Numbered from the stretch's first letter, positions 34,291 through 46,380 are shown. The stretch is 64,000 nt of DNA from Ailurus styani (GCA_002007465.1 LNAC01000001.1:8051936-8115935), one strand, 5' to 3'. Numbers and translations: made by a program. The notes: a model not told the origin generated them from the sequence alone.

Positions 34291-34956
34291 TTTTTTTATT
34301 AACATATAATGTATTATTTGTTTCAGGGGTACAGGTCTGTGATTCATCAGTCTTACACAATTCACAGTGCTCCCCATAGCACACACCCTCCCCAATGTCC
34401 CTCACCCAGCCTCCCCATCCCTCCCACCCCCCTCCCCTCATTTTGCTTCCTGAGATTAAGAGTCTCATGGTTTGTCTCCCTCTCCGGTTTCATCTTGTTT
34501 CATTTTTCCCTACCTTCCCCTATGATCCTCTGTCTTGTTTCTCAAATTCCTCAAATCAGTGAGACCATATGAAAATTGTCTTTCTCTGATTGATTTATTT
34601 CACTTAGCATAATAGCCTCTAGTTCCATCCACATTGTTGCAAATGGCAAGATTTGGGGGGTTTTGATGGCTGCATAGTATTCCATTGTAGATATATATAT
34701 ACACCACATCTTCTTTATCCATTCATCTGTTGATGGACTTCAAGGCTCTTTCCATAGTTTGGCTATTGTGGACATTGCTGCTATAAACATTGGGGTGCAC
34801 GTGCCCTTTGGATCACTACATTTGTATCTTTGGGGTAAATACCAGTAGTGCAATTGCTGGGCCGTAGGGTAGCTCTATTTTCAACTTTTTGAGGAACCTC
34901 TAGACTGTTTTCCAGAGTAGCTGCACCAGCTTGCATTTCCATCAACAGTGTAGGAG
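34291..34956 (-). mobile_element. 5'-truncated L1, 3' UTR only
   Basis: Minus-strand carnivore L1 3' UTR: T-run (the A-tail) at 34291-34299, then 'tattaacatataatgtatt', 'caggggtacaggtctgtg', 'gtattccattgtagatat' and 'ttctttatccattcatctg', to 'catcaacagtgtaggag'. Flanks tggcaactcta (near 34279) and tggcaacccta (near 34957) look like a target-site duplication with one difference. Better preserved than the L1M pieces. Confidence 0.9.
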
Positions 34957-35039
34957 TGGCAACCCTAACTTTATTGGAACATTTTGGTAATGTGATTTAA
35001 GTAGATTTCTAGACAGAAGATAGAATGTATAGACTTTTT

Positions 35040-36125
35040 TAAAGAACGGCTATATCATATTATAATCAACATACCTAATCATTCCCACAATCCAGTTGTT
35101 TTCAGTATAGAATTTGTAACCATCACTATGGTTTAAGTTGAGGACATTTTCGTCACTCCAAAAGAAACTCCATACCCATTGTGGCGACTCTCCAATGTGC
35201 GGCACCCCTGCCCCTACACTAGTCTGCTTCCTGTCTCTATGGACCTGGAAGTTTGTACAAACGAGATCACTTCATGTGTGGACTTTATGATGGCTCCTTC
35301 ACTCAGCTGAATGTTTTCATGGTTCCTCCAGGATGTAACACGTGTCGGCACTTCATTCCTACAAATCCACCAAATCCTCTCCCATTGCACGGACAGCCCA
35401 CAATTTATTTCTGCATTCATTAGTTGATGGGAATTGGGGCTGTTTCTACTTCTTGGCGTTTACAAACAGTGCTGCTCTGAACATGGACGTGTAAGTTTTC
35501 ATGAGCTTGTATGCTTCCCTTTCTTGGATATTCACCTAGGAGTGGAATTACAGGGACATGAGGTAACTCCATGTCTAACTTTTCGAGAAACGACTAGACT
35601 GTTTTCCAAAGCAGCTGCACCATCTACATTCCCAGCGGTGCCACGTGAGGACTGTAACTTCTCCACATTCTCATCAACTCTTACCAGTGTCTGTCTGTCT
35701 GGCTCTCGCCTTCTTATGAGTATGAAGTGTTATCTTATTGTGGTTTTGATCCATTTCTCTTTAATGACTAATGATTTTTTAGCATCATTCCAATGTGCTT
35801 CCTGGCTGTGTGCCGATCTTCTTTGGAGAAATGTTTATTCAGATCCTTTGTCCATTTTTAAATTGGGCTACTTATTTTCTTCTTACTGAGTTGTAAGAGG
35901 TTTTCATATATTCTGGATACAAGGCCCTTATCAGATATACAATTTGCAAATATTTTTCTCATGCTATGGTTGTCTTTTCACTTCTTTCCTGGCATCATTT
36001 TCAGCACAAAAGTTTTTCATTTTCATGGGGCAATTTGTCTATTTTTCCCATTTGTCACTTGTGCTTTCTCTAAGAAGCCATGCCTAGCCCAAAGTCATTA
36101 AGATTTACTCCTTTGTTTCTGAAGC
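35040..36125 (-). mobile_element. old L1M (L1ME/L1MC type) 3' end
   Basis: Minus-strand L1 3' UTR and the end of ORF2, with segments 'attcattagttgatggg', 'cctaggagtggaattacagg', 'gtgttatcttattgtggttt' and 'cttatcagatatacaatttg'. More diverged than the neighbouring L1 at 34291; no coding capacity remains. Confidence 0.85.
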
Positions 36126-37139
36126 AGACAGATTTTTAAGACTTTTACTTCCACTGGACTTAGGAACATTTTTGCTCCTAAATGCAGGTATATCGGACTC
36201 TAAAACTTGAGCTCTTTCTTCTGGATCTCATGGCCATACCCCAACCCATGTTAATAATTTCTGCCAGGAAGGAGAATTAGTGTCGGGATGCAGTAGGGGA
36301 AGGGAAATTTGAGTGACTTACAAATAAAAACAGATGTTGGAATATAAAATAAACCATTCCTCCAACTTAACCCTCAAAAAGACTTCAGTGTGATTTCCAA
36401 ACAAACTGCCTACCATAGGAACTAAGGACAAAAGCAATGCTATCGTGTCAAATTCTTGTTCCATTCTTGCCCTGGAATTGGCTGCCCCGGGCATTGACAG
36501 AGAGGAAGCAGTGAGCACCGGCTCAGGTGGGAGCTTCTGGCCAATGCAACAGGAGGGGATGGAAGTGTAGAGATTGATCGAACCAGAGACTGGGAGACTG
36601 GAGGTCCACACGCCAGCATAAGAAAGGCTGAGGGCAGAGGGAGGGAAGGAAGCAAAGGGAAAGTGAGACTCCAGGGTCACAAAGCCGAGAGTTGGCGTCC
36701 ACGGAGTCAGGATCGAGTGGGAATAGGTTATAACGACTTGTGGGAGGGTGAAGGATGCATGAGGCTTCCTGGGATCTGGTTCATCAGAAACCTCAGAAAA
36801 AGGTGGGTCAGTTGACCTCAGAGCTGGGCGGGGGGGGGGGGCAGGCAGGACAGATGGCCTCGCAGTCACTGCTTCTGCAAATGGAAGTTCTTTCAGGATC
36901 TTCTCAATAGTCTCCAGAAGGAGCCAAGGTTGTCCCACCCGTTCTACAAATACAAACACTTCAACTATGAAAAAATACAGATTTGGACTTCTGTTCCAGC
37001 AACACAGTAGACAACAGCCTCCAAAGGACTGGCCTGCTGCATGTTTCCTTGGTGGACTTAAAGAAGGAAAGCCAATGTCCAAGGATCTTCCTGTCCCCTC
37101 TAAAAGATAAATGAATAAACCTGAGCTAAACATTCCCCG
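36126..37139. other. unclassified sequence with a 274-codon chance frame
   Basis: A minus-strand frame spans 36318-37142 but has Pro/Ser-rich low-complexity composition and no domain I recognise. A G-run lies at 36830-36841. The right end leads into an L1-like relic and may be its 5' part. Confidence 0.35.
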
Positions 37140-38320
37140 CAAGAAGCAAATAAGATGGAGTTATGCTGGAGCACAAATGCCAACATCAGCTGTATGGCTG
37201 AGACACTAAGCTTGAAAGTGACCCCCCACTTGTAGCCCTGCTGAACAACCAGAAAGAAAGCTAAATCAAAACCTTTCTAGAGGAAAGCATCTCCTATTCA
37301 AGTCCATAGGAGTCCTACCAATTAAGAACATGCAAATAAGAGATCACCAAACACATAAGTAAGCAAGTCATCATGATTTACAGTTAGCAGACACAGCGAA
37401 TTTAGACTGTTAATAATGCAGACATTAGAGTTATTTAATATGACATAACTATTCACTGGCTGTTTAAGAAAATAATATCAGAATTACCAAAACAAACAAG
37501 TAACAAAGGACCATCAGAATAACTAGGTATATCTGAGAAATAACCCAATAGAAACCGAGGAACGAAATTATTGTTGAAATTGGAAATACAATGGATAGGA
37601 TAAACAACAAAAGAGACACAACAAAGACAGGTCAGCGAACCGGAAGAGAGAACTGATAAAAATTGCGTATCCATATCGCAGGAGGCAGGGAGACCAAAAA
37701 AGTGAAGGAAAGGTGAAGATTCATGAAGGCCACAATTACAAGTTCTAAATCACATCCAATCAAAATCTCAGGAGGCAAGAATATACAAAACAGAAAAGGG
37801 AATTTTTTCAGAGGAAATGATGGAGAAATTTTCCAAACTGATGACACTTGAGTCCACAGATCCAGAAAACATCAACCCACAAATATTAGAAATGTAGACA
37901 GACAGACCTAGATACGAGGTTTTGAAGCTTCAGAGCATGAAAGACAGACTGACAGCAAACTTCTCAACGGTGACCATAGAAACCAGGAGACCAAATGGAA
38001 TCATCTCCTTTCAGTGCTGAGAGAAAATGACTGTCGACCTAAGATTTGTACCCAATGAAACTATTTTTCAACAACAGAGTTTGAAATAAAAAGCAATTTC
38101 ATACAACTTTATAACCCAAAATAAAAATTTAAAAAGAGGCTCATCACCAACAATCTAAAGGAACCTCTTCCTCTGGGAAGGAACACCTAAAGAGACATTC
38201 ATGAGGGGAAACTGCAGATAACAGAAGGTATGGCTAGGCTACAAGAAGGAACGGTGAGTGAAAATAATGGAAAATACACAGAAAATCTAAGCAAATTCCT
38301 AATATAACTAAAACTGAACT
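37140..38320 (+). mobile_element. L1M/HAL1-like ORF1-region relic
   Basis: The stretch at 37960-38100 translates on the plus strand to the L1 ORF1 C-terminal pattern, with a 'TIETRRPNGIISFQC'-like piece and then 'RFVPNETIFQQ'. Upstream A-rich sequence fits the rest of ORF1. No ORF2 follows, so a HAL1 (ORF1-only) element is possible; an L1M fragment is the alternative. Confidence 0.6.
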
Positions 38321-38780
38321 AAAATACTGGAAACCTTCAGTGTGTAAGTCAGAAGTGGGGTGAGGGGAGCATATCTGCATTAAAAAGTTTTCTAACATCC
38401 TGTGTTTTTCATTAAAGATTTTGCTGAGAACACAGTATGTGGTAAACTAGGATTATCCCAAGCAAATACCTGCTTTCCCCCACACACATTAACAGCAGCC
38501 CCTTTTGCTCAAGTGTCTTGGTTTGAACATCCTGGCAATGACCCCACACTCATACTCCTACGAACCTCCCAAACCTTTATCCTGGCCGGTTCACGGGCCT
38601 TATTTTTCTTTGTTTTCTTCCAGTTCTAATATTCTGTGAGCCCAAGTTATAAAAGAAGAAATAGGCTACCTTCTTCACCAATGAGAAACCAGTTTCTTCC
38701 TGAGGCAAAGGGGCCATGTCTCCCTGGTCCCCTGTAACACCCGAGGCACGTGGGCCACTCCCGAGCTGGACCGAACTCAG
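38321..38780. other. unique sequence
   Basis: Nothing recognised. Confidence 0.4.
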
Positions 38781-38784
38781 TCCA

Positions 38785-39175
38785 GTGGGCATGTCAAGTA
38801 CCCACCATGTGCCAGGCACGTGCGAGGAACCGAAGGTCCACTGATGAGCGAATCAGGCACCGGCCCTCCCCTCCCCACACTTTCCATCCATCCAGAGAGG
38901 GAAAGCAATTTACTCAAGTCCTGACAAAGATACACACCTCCAAATGTAGTATACGATAAACAGTAAAGGAAAAGCACAGTCGTGGGAGCAGGGGGCAGAG
39001 AGAAGTGATGGGCTCCAGAAGGGTGGGGCAGACTGCTCTGACCTTTGAGCTGAGCACGGAAGGACAAGTGAGGAGGTGAAGGCTGCTGGGGGTGAATGCC
39101 GGGGCCAGAAGAGTGTTCCATGAAAGGAGGCCGCAGATGCAAAGGCCCTGAGGCAGGAGGAACCTGCGCGTGTAA
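38785..39175 (-). mobile_element. L2 LINE remnant
   Basis: Plus-strand order 'ccaccatgtgccaggcac', 'acctttgagctgagcacg' and 'gcaaaggccctgaggcagg' is the reverse complement of the L2 3' end reading upstream. No coding capacity. Confidence 0.65.
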
Positions 39176-39540
39176 GGAGCAGACCGCCCAAGGAGCTGTA
39201 TCAGCAACAGAAGCTGGAGGGGCAGCAGCAGTCAGCCGGTCAGAGCAGAGCGCTCACCTCCCTCAGCGGCTTCCCTTCTTTTCCTTTCCACTCCTCCGTG
39301 TAAGCTCCCTATCCATTTGCGAATGTTTTCTTCCTTCTCTGAGTCCCCACTGGTGAGAGGCCCAGCACAAGCCCACAGACTTGGACGGAGCTGTCTCTCC
39401 CACAGGACGCCGTGCTGGGGACACTCCAGGACAACAGAGCCCAGTGCCCGACCCCGGTGGGCGAGACCTACACGTAACAGCTGTGGGCAGCGTGATTTGT
39501 GCGGACTTAGAGTCGCGTGGAAGACATTCTGGGTCCACAG
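39176..39540. other. unique sequence
   Basis: Nothing recognised; overlapping frames on both strands are up to 106 codons. Confidence 0.4.
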
Positions 39541-40030
39541 GGGAGCCCCCATTATATCCCAGACACTGTTCTAGGCACTAGGGAGGCAGCAGACAACTGA
39601 ACAGACGTGGTCCCTGACTTCGTGGTGCTGGCGCTCAAGGAGGGACAGAAATAAAGGTGTAGACAGTCAGGTGTTAATAAGAGCCGGAGAGGTTAGAGAA
39701 ATAGGGAGTTCGGGGGGCATGGAGGAATGTGCTCATTAGCAGAGTGCTTAGAGCAGTCCTCTGAAAAAACATCAGTAGAACAAAAATCTGATAAAAACGA
39801 AGGGGTAAATCCTGAGAACATCTGGGGCAAGAGTAGTTTAGGCAGAGGGAGGAGCAAGTACAATGGCCCTGAGGTGGGCCCGTGTCTAGCATGATGGTGG
39901 AGCAGCAAGGGGGCTGATGCATCTGGAATGACTTGACCAAGGGGGTGGGGTGGGGTCTGAGGCTGGAGAGGTAATGTGGGTTTTGTGGTGGTACCCAGAT
40001 TTAATTTATGGTGATAACTGAGTGATACCA
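39541..40030 (-). mobile_element. L2 LINE remnant, part 1
   Basis: Segments 'cagacactgttctaggcact', 'acgtggtccctgacttcgtg', 'aggaggggaggcag'-like parts and 'tacaatggccctgaggtggg' give the reverse complement of L2. The same element seems to resume at about 40485 ('gccagatcatgcaggggctg'), so the intervening 450 bases are an insertion. Confidence 0.65.
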
Positions 40031-40410
40031 TGGGGAGGTCAGCACCACTGGAAGAAGTGTTTATTACTTACAGTTCCCAGAGGAGGGGGCAGGCCATGCC
40101 ACACAGGCCACAGCGGAAGAACGAGTGAGGGGATAGCACAGGCATAAGACTTTACTGGGTTGCCAGGGATAGGGAAGGCAGAACGGGGTAAACAGATTGG
40201 GACTGGCCAGTTTGAATAATTTCTGCTGGCTCTAGGCAATAGGGTTGTATCTAGTTGACTGTATCCTGGCCCTGGGGTGACTTAGAGCAGGGGAAATACT
40301 GGTGCAGTGTGGTGGTGTGTGAGTCATGTATGACTGGGATGGGAATTTGGGATTGGCTGCCTGCAGACAAATTGTTCTCTAGCTTTAGGAATTAGCTACC
40401 CCGTGGGAGG
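40031..40410 (-). mobile_element. probable solo LTR of an endogenous retrovirus
   Basis: Sits inside an L2. Read on the minus strand it has an AGCCAAT box (near 40365), a poly(A) signal AATAAA (plus-strand tttatt at 40060-40065) about 30 bases before an end in ...CCCCA at 40031, matching the TG...CA rule at that end. The other end is not fixed. No retroviral coding sequence is seen. The family is not recognised. Confidence 0.4.
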
Positions 40411-40484
40411 TACATACAGTCTCCAGCAAGATCCTCAAGATGTCAGCATCATCAAATATGGAAAACGAAAAAACCATGATTAAT

Positions 40485-40565
40485 ACAAGGAGCCAGATCA
40501 TGCAGGGGCTGGCAGGTCCCTGGAGAGACTTGGGATTCCCTGTAAAGGACTGAGAGGTGTGCCTG
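40485..40565 (-). mobile_element. L2 LINE remnant, part 2
   Basis: 'gccagatcatgcaggggctg' followed by 'gacttgggattccctgtaaa' matches L2 further upstream than the previous piece, consistent with one L2 split by the LTR. Confidence 0.55.
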
Positions 40566-41125
40566 GGAGTGCCCGAGGGCAGCTCTCCTGGGAACTGGGT
40601 CTGGGAAAGAGGGGTAGCCGGGATTCTAGGTAGGGAGAACAGGGAGCCAAGGCTCAGAGGGTGACTCTTCAATGGGAAGAGGAGAGGTCAAGGTGATCGG
40701 GCTCAGAGTTTGTGGTTGGGGGTAGCAGCTGGAAGTATAGGCAGGTGCCAGATTATAGGACTGTATTTGGGGTTGAACTAGACCTCAGGCTAGCAAGTGT
40801 CTGATTGGATCTCTCTATATTACTAGGCTTTCTCTTATGTGACATATTTGGAGCTATACTACATAGAGTCAGGATTTAAATGAACAGGTGAATGTTTCAC
40901 GCATTCTCTGAGAAATGAAATCCTGGGTTATTAATAAGTGTTTGCCAGTTGCTCTGGGATAAAGAGCCCCACTGTGGCTGATTTCAAAAGACCAATGTGA
41001 GATCGCTGGAGATTGGGATTGGGACGAGATGCTCACTAACACATCATTATAAAAGTGTTTCCAGCAGGCAGATACCATACACATAAATAACTTCGAGAGC
41101 ATGGATCAGGGGTTAGTCCAGGCTA
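40566..41125. other. unique sequence
   Basis: Nothing recognised. Confidence 0.4.
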
Positions 41126-41128
41126 GGA

Positions 41129-41325
41129 GCTAAATCTAGGGCCAGGTGTTTTGCAAATAAAGTTTTAGCAAAACAGAGACATGCCCACTCATTTATGTAG
41201 ACTTTAGGGCTGCTTTTGCCTTAATACGATGGAGCTGAGTAGTTGGGGCAGAGACCCACATAGCCAGCAAAGCCTAAATATTTACTCTCTTGGGTTTTTA
41301 CAGAAACGTGTGGCTGACCTCTGGC
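41129..41325 (-). mobile_element. hAT-Charlie-type DNA transposon (MER-like)
   Basis: Segments 'tttgcaaataaagttttagc', 'gacatgcccactcatttatg', 'agggctgcttttgccttaat', 'gagctgagtagttggggcag' and 'gcaaagcctaaatatttact' belong to a common mammalian nonautonomous DNA transposon, in its reverse orientation. The exact subfamily is not assigned. Confidence 0.65.
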
Positions 41326-41500
41326 ACAGAAATAATAAAACATGAAATAATTAGGCAAGAGTGATTTTCAAGCCTTTGTTATCTTTGTTTTTGATGTTAT
41401 AATTAACTGTAAATCTGTATCATTTCATTTTTTAAATAATGGCTGTTATTTTAAAACTGGCTATCCAAATTCCTGAAAATTTAAGTCAGCTTTTGCAAGC
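41326..41500. promoter_or_regulatory. candidate conserved noncoding block
   Basis: AT-rich, repeat-free, with 'gaaataattaggc', 'tataattaactg' and 'aaataatggctg'. Composition only. Confidence 0.3.
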
Positions 41501-41580
41501 TAACACAGTATCCCTCCACCAGTGACTCGTGTCTGCTTCCAAACTGTGTACTCTTCTCGTGACACATTGTCTCTGGGAGC

Positions 41581-41605
41581 GGAGGGAGGGAGGGAGGGAG
41601 GGAGG
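41581..41605. repeat. (GGAG/AGGG)n tetranucleotide repeat
   Basis: Six consecutive GGAG units, expected to be length-variable. Confidence 0.95.
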
Positions 41606-41754
41606 AAAACGGAAGAAGGAGAGGCTGGTCAGAATGGAGGAGAGGCCTTGGACCTGCATGTTGGGAAAATGTTGCAGATTGGTGCGAGCAGAGTCTCACA
41701 AGTTCAGTGAAAGCAGAGTCTTCAAAAAAAAGGCCTCAGATGGGAAGAAAGCAT

Positions 41755-42010
41755 CGGGCAGACCTATTTAAGTGGTCAGAGGGAGAAAGACCGTCATCAG
41801 ATCTGAGAGAGAAGCTCAAGAGGGGCCCTTCATGCTGCCATCAGACTTAATTCACAAGAGCAGAGCCGAGACTGGCGGACCACAAAAGGTCTGCATCCAC
41901 TTCAGCAGAAGGCCTGTGGGTCCCATTATCAATAGAAATGAAAGTCTAATTAATAGATGCTGTTTCGCCAATGCCTGAATGCAGAAAAGTCTAACTCGGT
42001 TCCTTGAAAA
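41755..42010. promoter_or_regulatory. candidate conserved noncoding block
   Basis: Repeat-free; contains TAATTAAT at 41947-41954 preceded by 'cccattatcaatag'. Homeodomain-type motif density is the only evidence. Confidence 0.3.
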
Positions 42011-43000
42011 GCCGAGGACACGGAGGCGGCCGGCGTCTGGTGTAAGAAGGCACTTGGCAAGTTTCCTTCAGTAGAGTCCCTCACGCCTAATGCGAAATCC
42101 TTTGGAGGGAAAGCCACGTGGGCCAAAAACATCAGATCTAAGAGGATGCGACCTGAACATGTCTTTAGCATGAGATGCCTCGGGGATAAAGACACCCACA
42201 CTTGGCTACACACACACTCAGGCGCGCACACACTGCAGGTTACACTGGGCCAGCTTCTGCCCCCCGAGCTACTGGACATTCTCAGCCCGACCCCCCAGGA
42301 CTGCACCCACCATAGTCCAAGACACACAGGCCAGAAGCTCAACACATCCGAGGCCACGAAAGAGGAGATGGGACGTAGCGGCAATGGCAGGAGGGAGTTG
42401 CAGGCCGAGAGCGCGCTGGAAGGCCAAGGTCACAGGTCTTCTCTGCCATGGTTGATGGGCCTTTTCTGGCCTGGCTCAGCCAAGCAGCTCCAACAAACAA
42501 AGAGAACTTTGCCCATTTTTTGGCCCGCACACTTTCCCCTCACCCTTGCCCTGACCTCTCCTGTTCTGGAAGGGCTGCTCTCTGGCCTCGAGATTAAACC
42601 TGCACTGCCCCTTGGGTGGCGCCCCCCCCCCATAGCTGCTCATGCCCAAAACAAACGCATATTGCCTTGCTTTCGGGAGATGCCCCAGGAACCCCTGAGG
42701 TGCCATCCCGCCAGCCCCACTAGCTCAGCCCTGGACACGGTGGACATCACGCACGCCAAGGGCAGGGAGCTGCCAGCCCCGGGATTATGGCTCTTGTCAC
42801 CATGATCCTGCAGGCTGTCCACGTGCCGACGGAGCCATCCTTGCTCCCCGCCCTCCCATGAGACCGAGAGAGAGGGAGACTGGCCCAAGGTCACTCCACC
42901 GGGCAGGAGCAAAACCAGGCCCAGAATCCGGGTCTCCTGTCCTCCGGGCCTCTCGGAAACTGAGCGACACCCAGCTGCCAGGAGGAAATCGACCCCTTCC
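42011..43000. other. GC-balanced unique sequence
   Basis: Contains a short CA-rich tract (42195-42240) and a C-run (42622-42631). A 219-codon plus-strand frame (42146-42805) is overlapped by antisense frames and has no domain. Confidence 0.4.
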
Positions 43001-43600
43001 TGCTACTTTCTATTATCCACTAATGACAGAAGTTACCAGCGCAAACTTCCAAAACAGCACAAAGGGCATCGTGATTGTTTTTATGGCGGTGGGGCTGGGG
43101 GCACGGAGGAGAAAAAAGGGAACCTTTATACATAATAATTTTTGATATCAAATGAGAAATGCAGGTGACGAGCAGAGGCCAGCGCCTGGCACGTTTAATT
43201 TAAGCCGTGGCAGCGAGGGGCAGCTTCCACGGCAGCCGTAATAAATTACATACAAGTGCCACTGAACAATAACAAAAAACTGTGGGCCATCTATTTCAGC
43301 CCCATTTACAAGAAATCAATATCAATACTTAATGCAATACTGGTGAAAAATGAGCAGAGACACAGAAAGCATAATAAACCAGGAATGGGAGGCTTGCGTG
43401 TTGCACTTTGGAAGAAAAAACTAACTGTCTATATTTTCATGTTGAGGGATATTTCACTGAAACCATGTGCCAAAGGTATGAGGGTTTTCCAGGCCTAAGT
43501 GTAAAATCACCTCTTTATTAAATTAAGAAAGTTCTTTAAACTGCGGATTACCAGCTGGATAAAACTCACAGCTGTGGAAAGAGGCATCTCACCTCTCCCG
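43001..43600. promoter_or_regulatory. candidate conserved noncoding element
   Basis: About 600 bases, AT-rich and repeat-free, with segments such as 'ctattatccactaatgacag', 'gtttttatggcggtgggg', 'gtaataaattacatac' and 'tttattaaattaag'. It stands out from its GC-richer flanks on both sides. Enhancer role is inferred. Confidence 0.4.
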
Positions 43601-45880
43601 ACGTACGGGGCATCTTCCATGGAATTTTTTTCGTATCATGGCGTTCGTTTCATGCTGCCCGTTCTCTGCAGTGTCTATGCAGTAATTAACAGTCTAGCTT
43701 TGTGTTGTGGGCCGAAAGGAAGAACTAATCCCTACCTATTTTTGGCATCAAACCCGAGGTCCGCGGGCAGCCTGGTCCAGGGTAGGCGGGGAAGACACAC
43801 CGCAGGCCCAAGGAACGTGTGTGGGGGCGCATGACACAGCCAAATGTTCTACCCCAAACCCAGGCTGACCCAGTCACCATTCCTTCACCTGGATTGTGAC
43901 AAGCAGATGCCTGCCATCCCACTTTGGACACGTATGGCCGGCCGTTCAGAGCAGAGTTGAAGCCATCAGGCCCTAGTGCGCCCCGACAGCAGACCCAGAT
44001 GGGGACCCGTTTGGGTGCCCAGAGGTGCCCAGGAGCCAGACCCTCAAGCCAACCCAAGGCAGAAGAGCACTTCCCGGCCACCAGCAGTGGGTTCTCAACT
44101 GGCATCCACGAGGAGGGGCCGTGAACAGGAAAGCGGGTTATTTCTCTGGACACCACACCCAACAGCGCCACTCCGAAGTCCCTTCCCTGCAGGTAGCGCG
44201 TCCTGTAAGATCCGGTTGGGAAGATTCTAAAACTTTCGGATCGTTTCAGTTGCTAATATTGCATCCAGTTGAAAGTTCTGATCTCAGACCCAACTTGCAG
44301 CTCCGTCTTGGCCCTTCCCTGATCAGGCTGACGGCTCAAAGGACACGGAGACGAACAGATATGTTCTGTTAGCCCTCCCTCCCCTCTTTGGAGAAGGGTC
44401 TGTGTCGCCTCCAGGAGGCCGCGCTGGGATGCAAACCCAGGGTGTCCAGCTCCAAGGACGATGCTCCTCCACCCTGCTCTCCCTCCTCCATGCAGCCCCC
44501 CCTCCTCAGGCAACTGAGTTAACCTCTCTGGGCCTGGGGTTATGCAGCTAGTTAAACGTCAGAGCTCAGATCCCGAATCCACTTTCTCCCTCATTATGCT
44601 CTAGGCCTGGGCCCAGAAGGATGCAGGGCTGGGGCGGGGGGAGCGGCTGCTGACCAGCAGGCATGCCCCACGCACCACAGAGGCTGGGGGTGTCAGGGAC
44701 GGGGCCATTAGGAGACAACTCCAGGCATCACGTGCCTTTACGCGCGGCTGGCAATTCTCTGACACACAGTGGGGGTCACTGGAGAGCAACACGGAGGGGT
44801 CTGAACACGGGAACGACATTCTGACGGCTGGTTGGAGGAGGGAAGCGGGAGGCAAGGGCGAGAGGTGAGGATGGAGCTGGAGGCTGCTGCAGGGGCCCAG
44901 GTGAGGGAGAGCAGGTCCGCAAGAACAAGAGGTGCTTGGCAAGAGGAACTGAGAGGGCTCGGTGCTCAAAGGAACAAAGGGTGGGGGCGGAAATGGGAGG
45001 GAGGGCTGTGTGCAGTTGCCCAGATGCCCCGGCTGCATGTCATGACTGTCACTAACCAAGCTGGAGGGGGTGGGGGCAAGCTCGAAGGGGGGCTGGAGAA
45101 ACTGTGATGGGTGTCACTTAAGGGCGTGACTTAGAAGAGCCTGGGGGTCACCCAGGCGGAGGTGCGCAGGAAGGCTGGGCTGGAGATGCCGGCCCGAGAT
45201 TTCCCGTGTGGCAAGCAGCTGCAAGTCCCAGTGTGAATGGCCGCGGACCCGTGCAGGAGGTCCATGCCACCACGACTGCTGCATCAGTGCCTTCTCCTGA
45301 GTGAGAGCTGTCCGGGGTCCCACCTGAGCCCCTCTGCAGCACCGAGAAGGCTCTCCAAGCTTTCATTCTGTGCCTCAAACTGAAAGAGGAGAGAGGAGTA
45401 GCATGTGGGTCTCTTGACCCCCAGCCTGTGACCTCTGCCCGTCGCAATGAGCCAAGCTTTGATTGATTGTTCATTTGATTTTGTCTGCAACCTTGTGTGT
45501 ATTTGCAGCACAAAGTAACTGTCTCAAGCAACTAAAACCACTTCAAAGAGACCAAGTAAATAGCCTCCAATGCCTTCTGGCTCTGGCTTTGGTTTCTTTG
45601 GGGGGCACTTGCTGTTGGCTAATTGTGCATTCACTCATTCACTCATTCACTCGTTCAGCAGCCCTCCCCGGCTGGAGGTACAGAAGGTTGAGGAGATGGC
45701 TCTTCCTTCCACCTGGAAACAGCAGCACAGCCCAGCGGGCACTTAGCCACGCTCTGGAGGATGAGCGGGAGGGAGCATCACACAGAGGGCCTAAGCGACC
45801 CAAGTCGGGGAGCCACCATCCAAAGGCTGACTCGAGAACTGTGAGCAGTTACTGGGTCATGGTGGATTTGCACAAAATGG
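43601..45880. other. GC-rich unique sequence
   Basis: No exon or RNA gene recognised. A possible MIR fragment lies at 44505-44570 ('gttaacctctctgggcctgg'). Frames of 115-152 codons are antisense-overlapped and low-complexity. Confidence 0.4.
45627..45658. repeat. (CATTCACT)n short tandem repeat
   Basis: Three to four copies of an 8-base unit, cattcact, the last with one change. Confidence 0.9.
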
Positions 45881-45884
45881 CCTG

Positions 45885-46275
45885 GCCATCTTGCTGACAG
45901 CCATTCACGCTGACACACTCCTAGTCATCCCTTCGATGCCAATCCAGGCACCATCTCCTCCAGGAAGCCTTCCTGCCAGGCAGAATGAAATGTTCCCTTC
46001 TCTCCGTCCTCACAGCCTTGAACGACGTTCGTGCAGTGATTTCTGGCCCATCTGGCAGGGGCAGGGAGATGCGCTTACCCCTGCTTGTCAAACTCCGAGC
46101 TACAAGGCACAGTCATTCTTTTCAGCATCCTTAGCCCGTAGCCCAGGCCTGAGACAGAGCAGTGCATAGCCGAACACCACAGCCATGACCTCGTGGGCTT
46201 GTCTGGAGGGTTACAGGAAGCCCGCTTCATAAAGCAGGGGGCCCGGCCACAGGAAGTGTGCAATAAATGTCAACT
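45885..46275 (+). mobile_element. L2 LINE 3' end
   Basis: Segments 'ccatctcctccaggaagcct', 'tcctgccaggcagaatg', 'gcatccttagcccgtagccc' and the end 'gtgtgcaataaatgtcaac' follow the L2 3' order. Confidence 0.6.
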
Positions 46276-46299
46276 ACACAATTACTCAAATTTTATTCC

Positions 46300-46380
46300 A
46301 AGTAACAAATAAACTTTATATACATATATGAGTATGTAAATTCTACATATACTATATATTATGTATATTTATTTCTACCT
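46300..46380. repeat. AT-rich low-complexity stretch
   Basis: Alternating 'atatacatatatg' and 'tactatatattatg' segments able to form imperfect cruciforms. Confidence 0.7.

Noticed and set aside
42146..42805. 219-codon plus-strand frame
   Set aside because: Low-complexity start from a CA-rich tract, antisense frames over the whole length, no domain.
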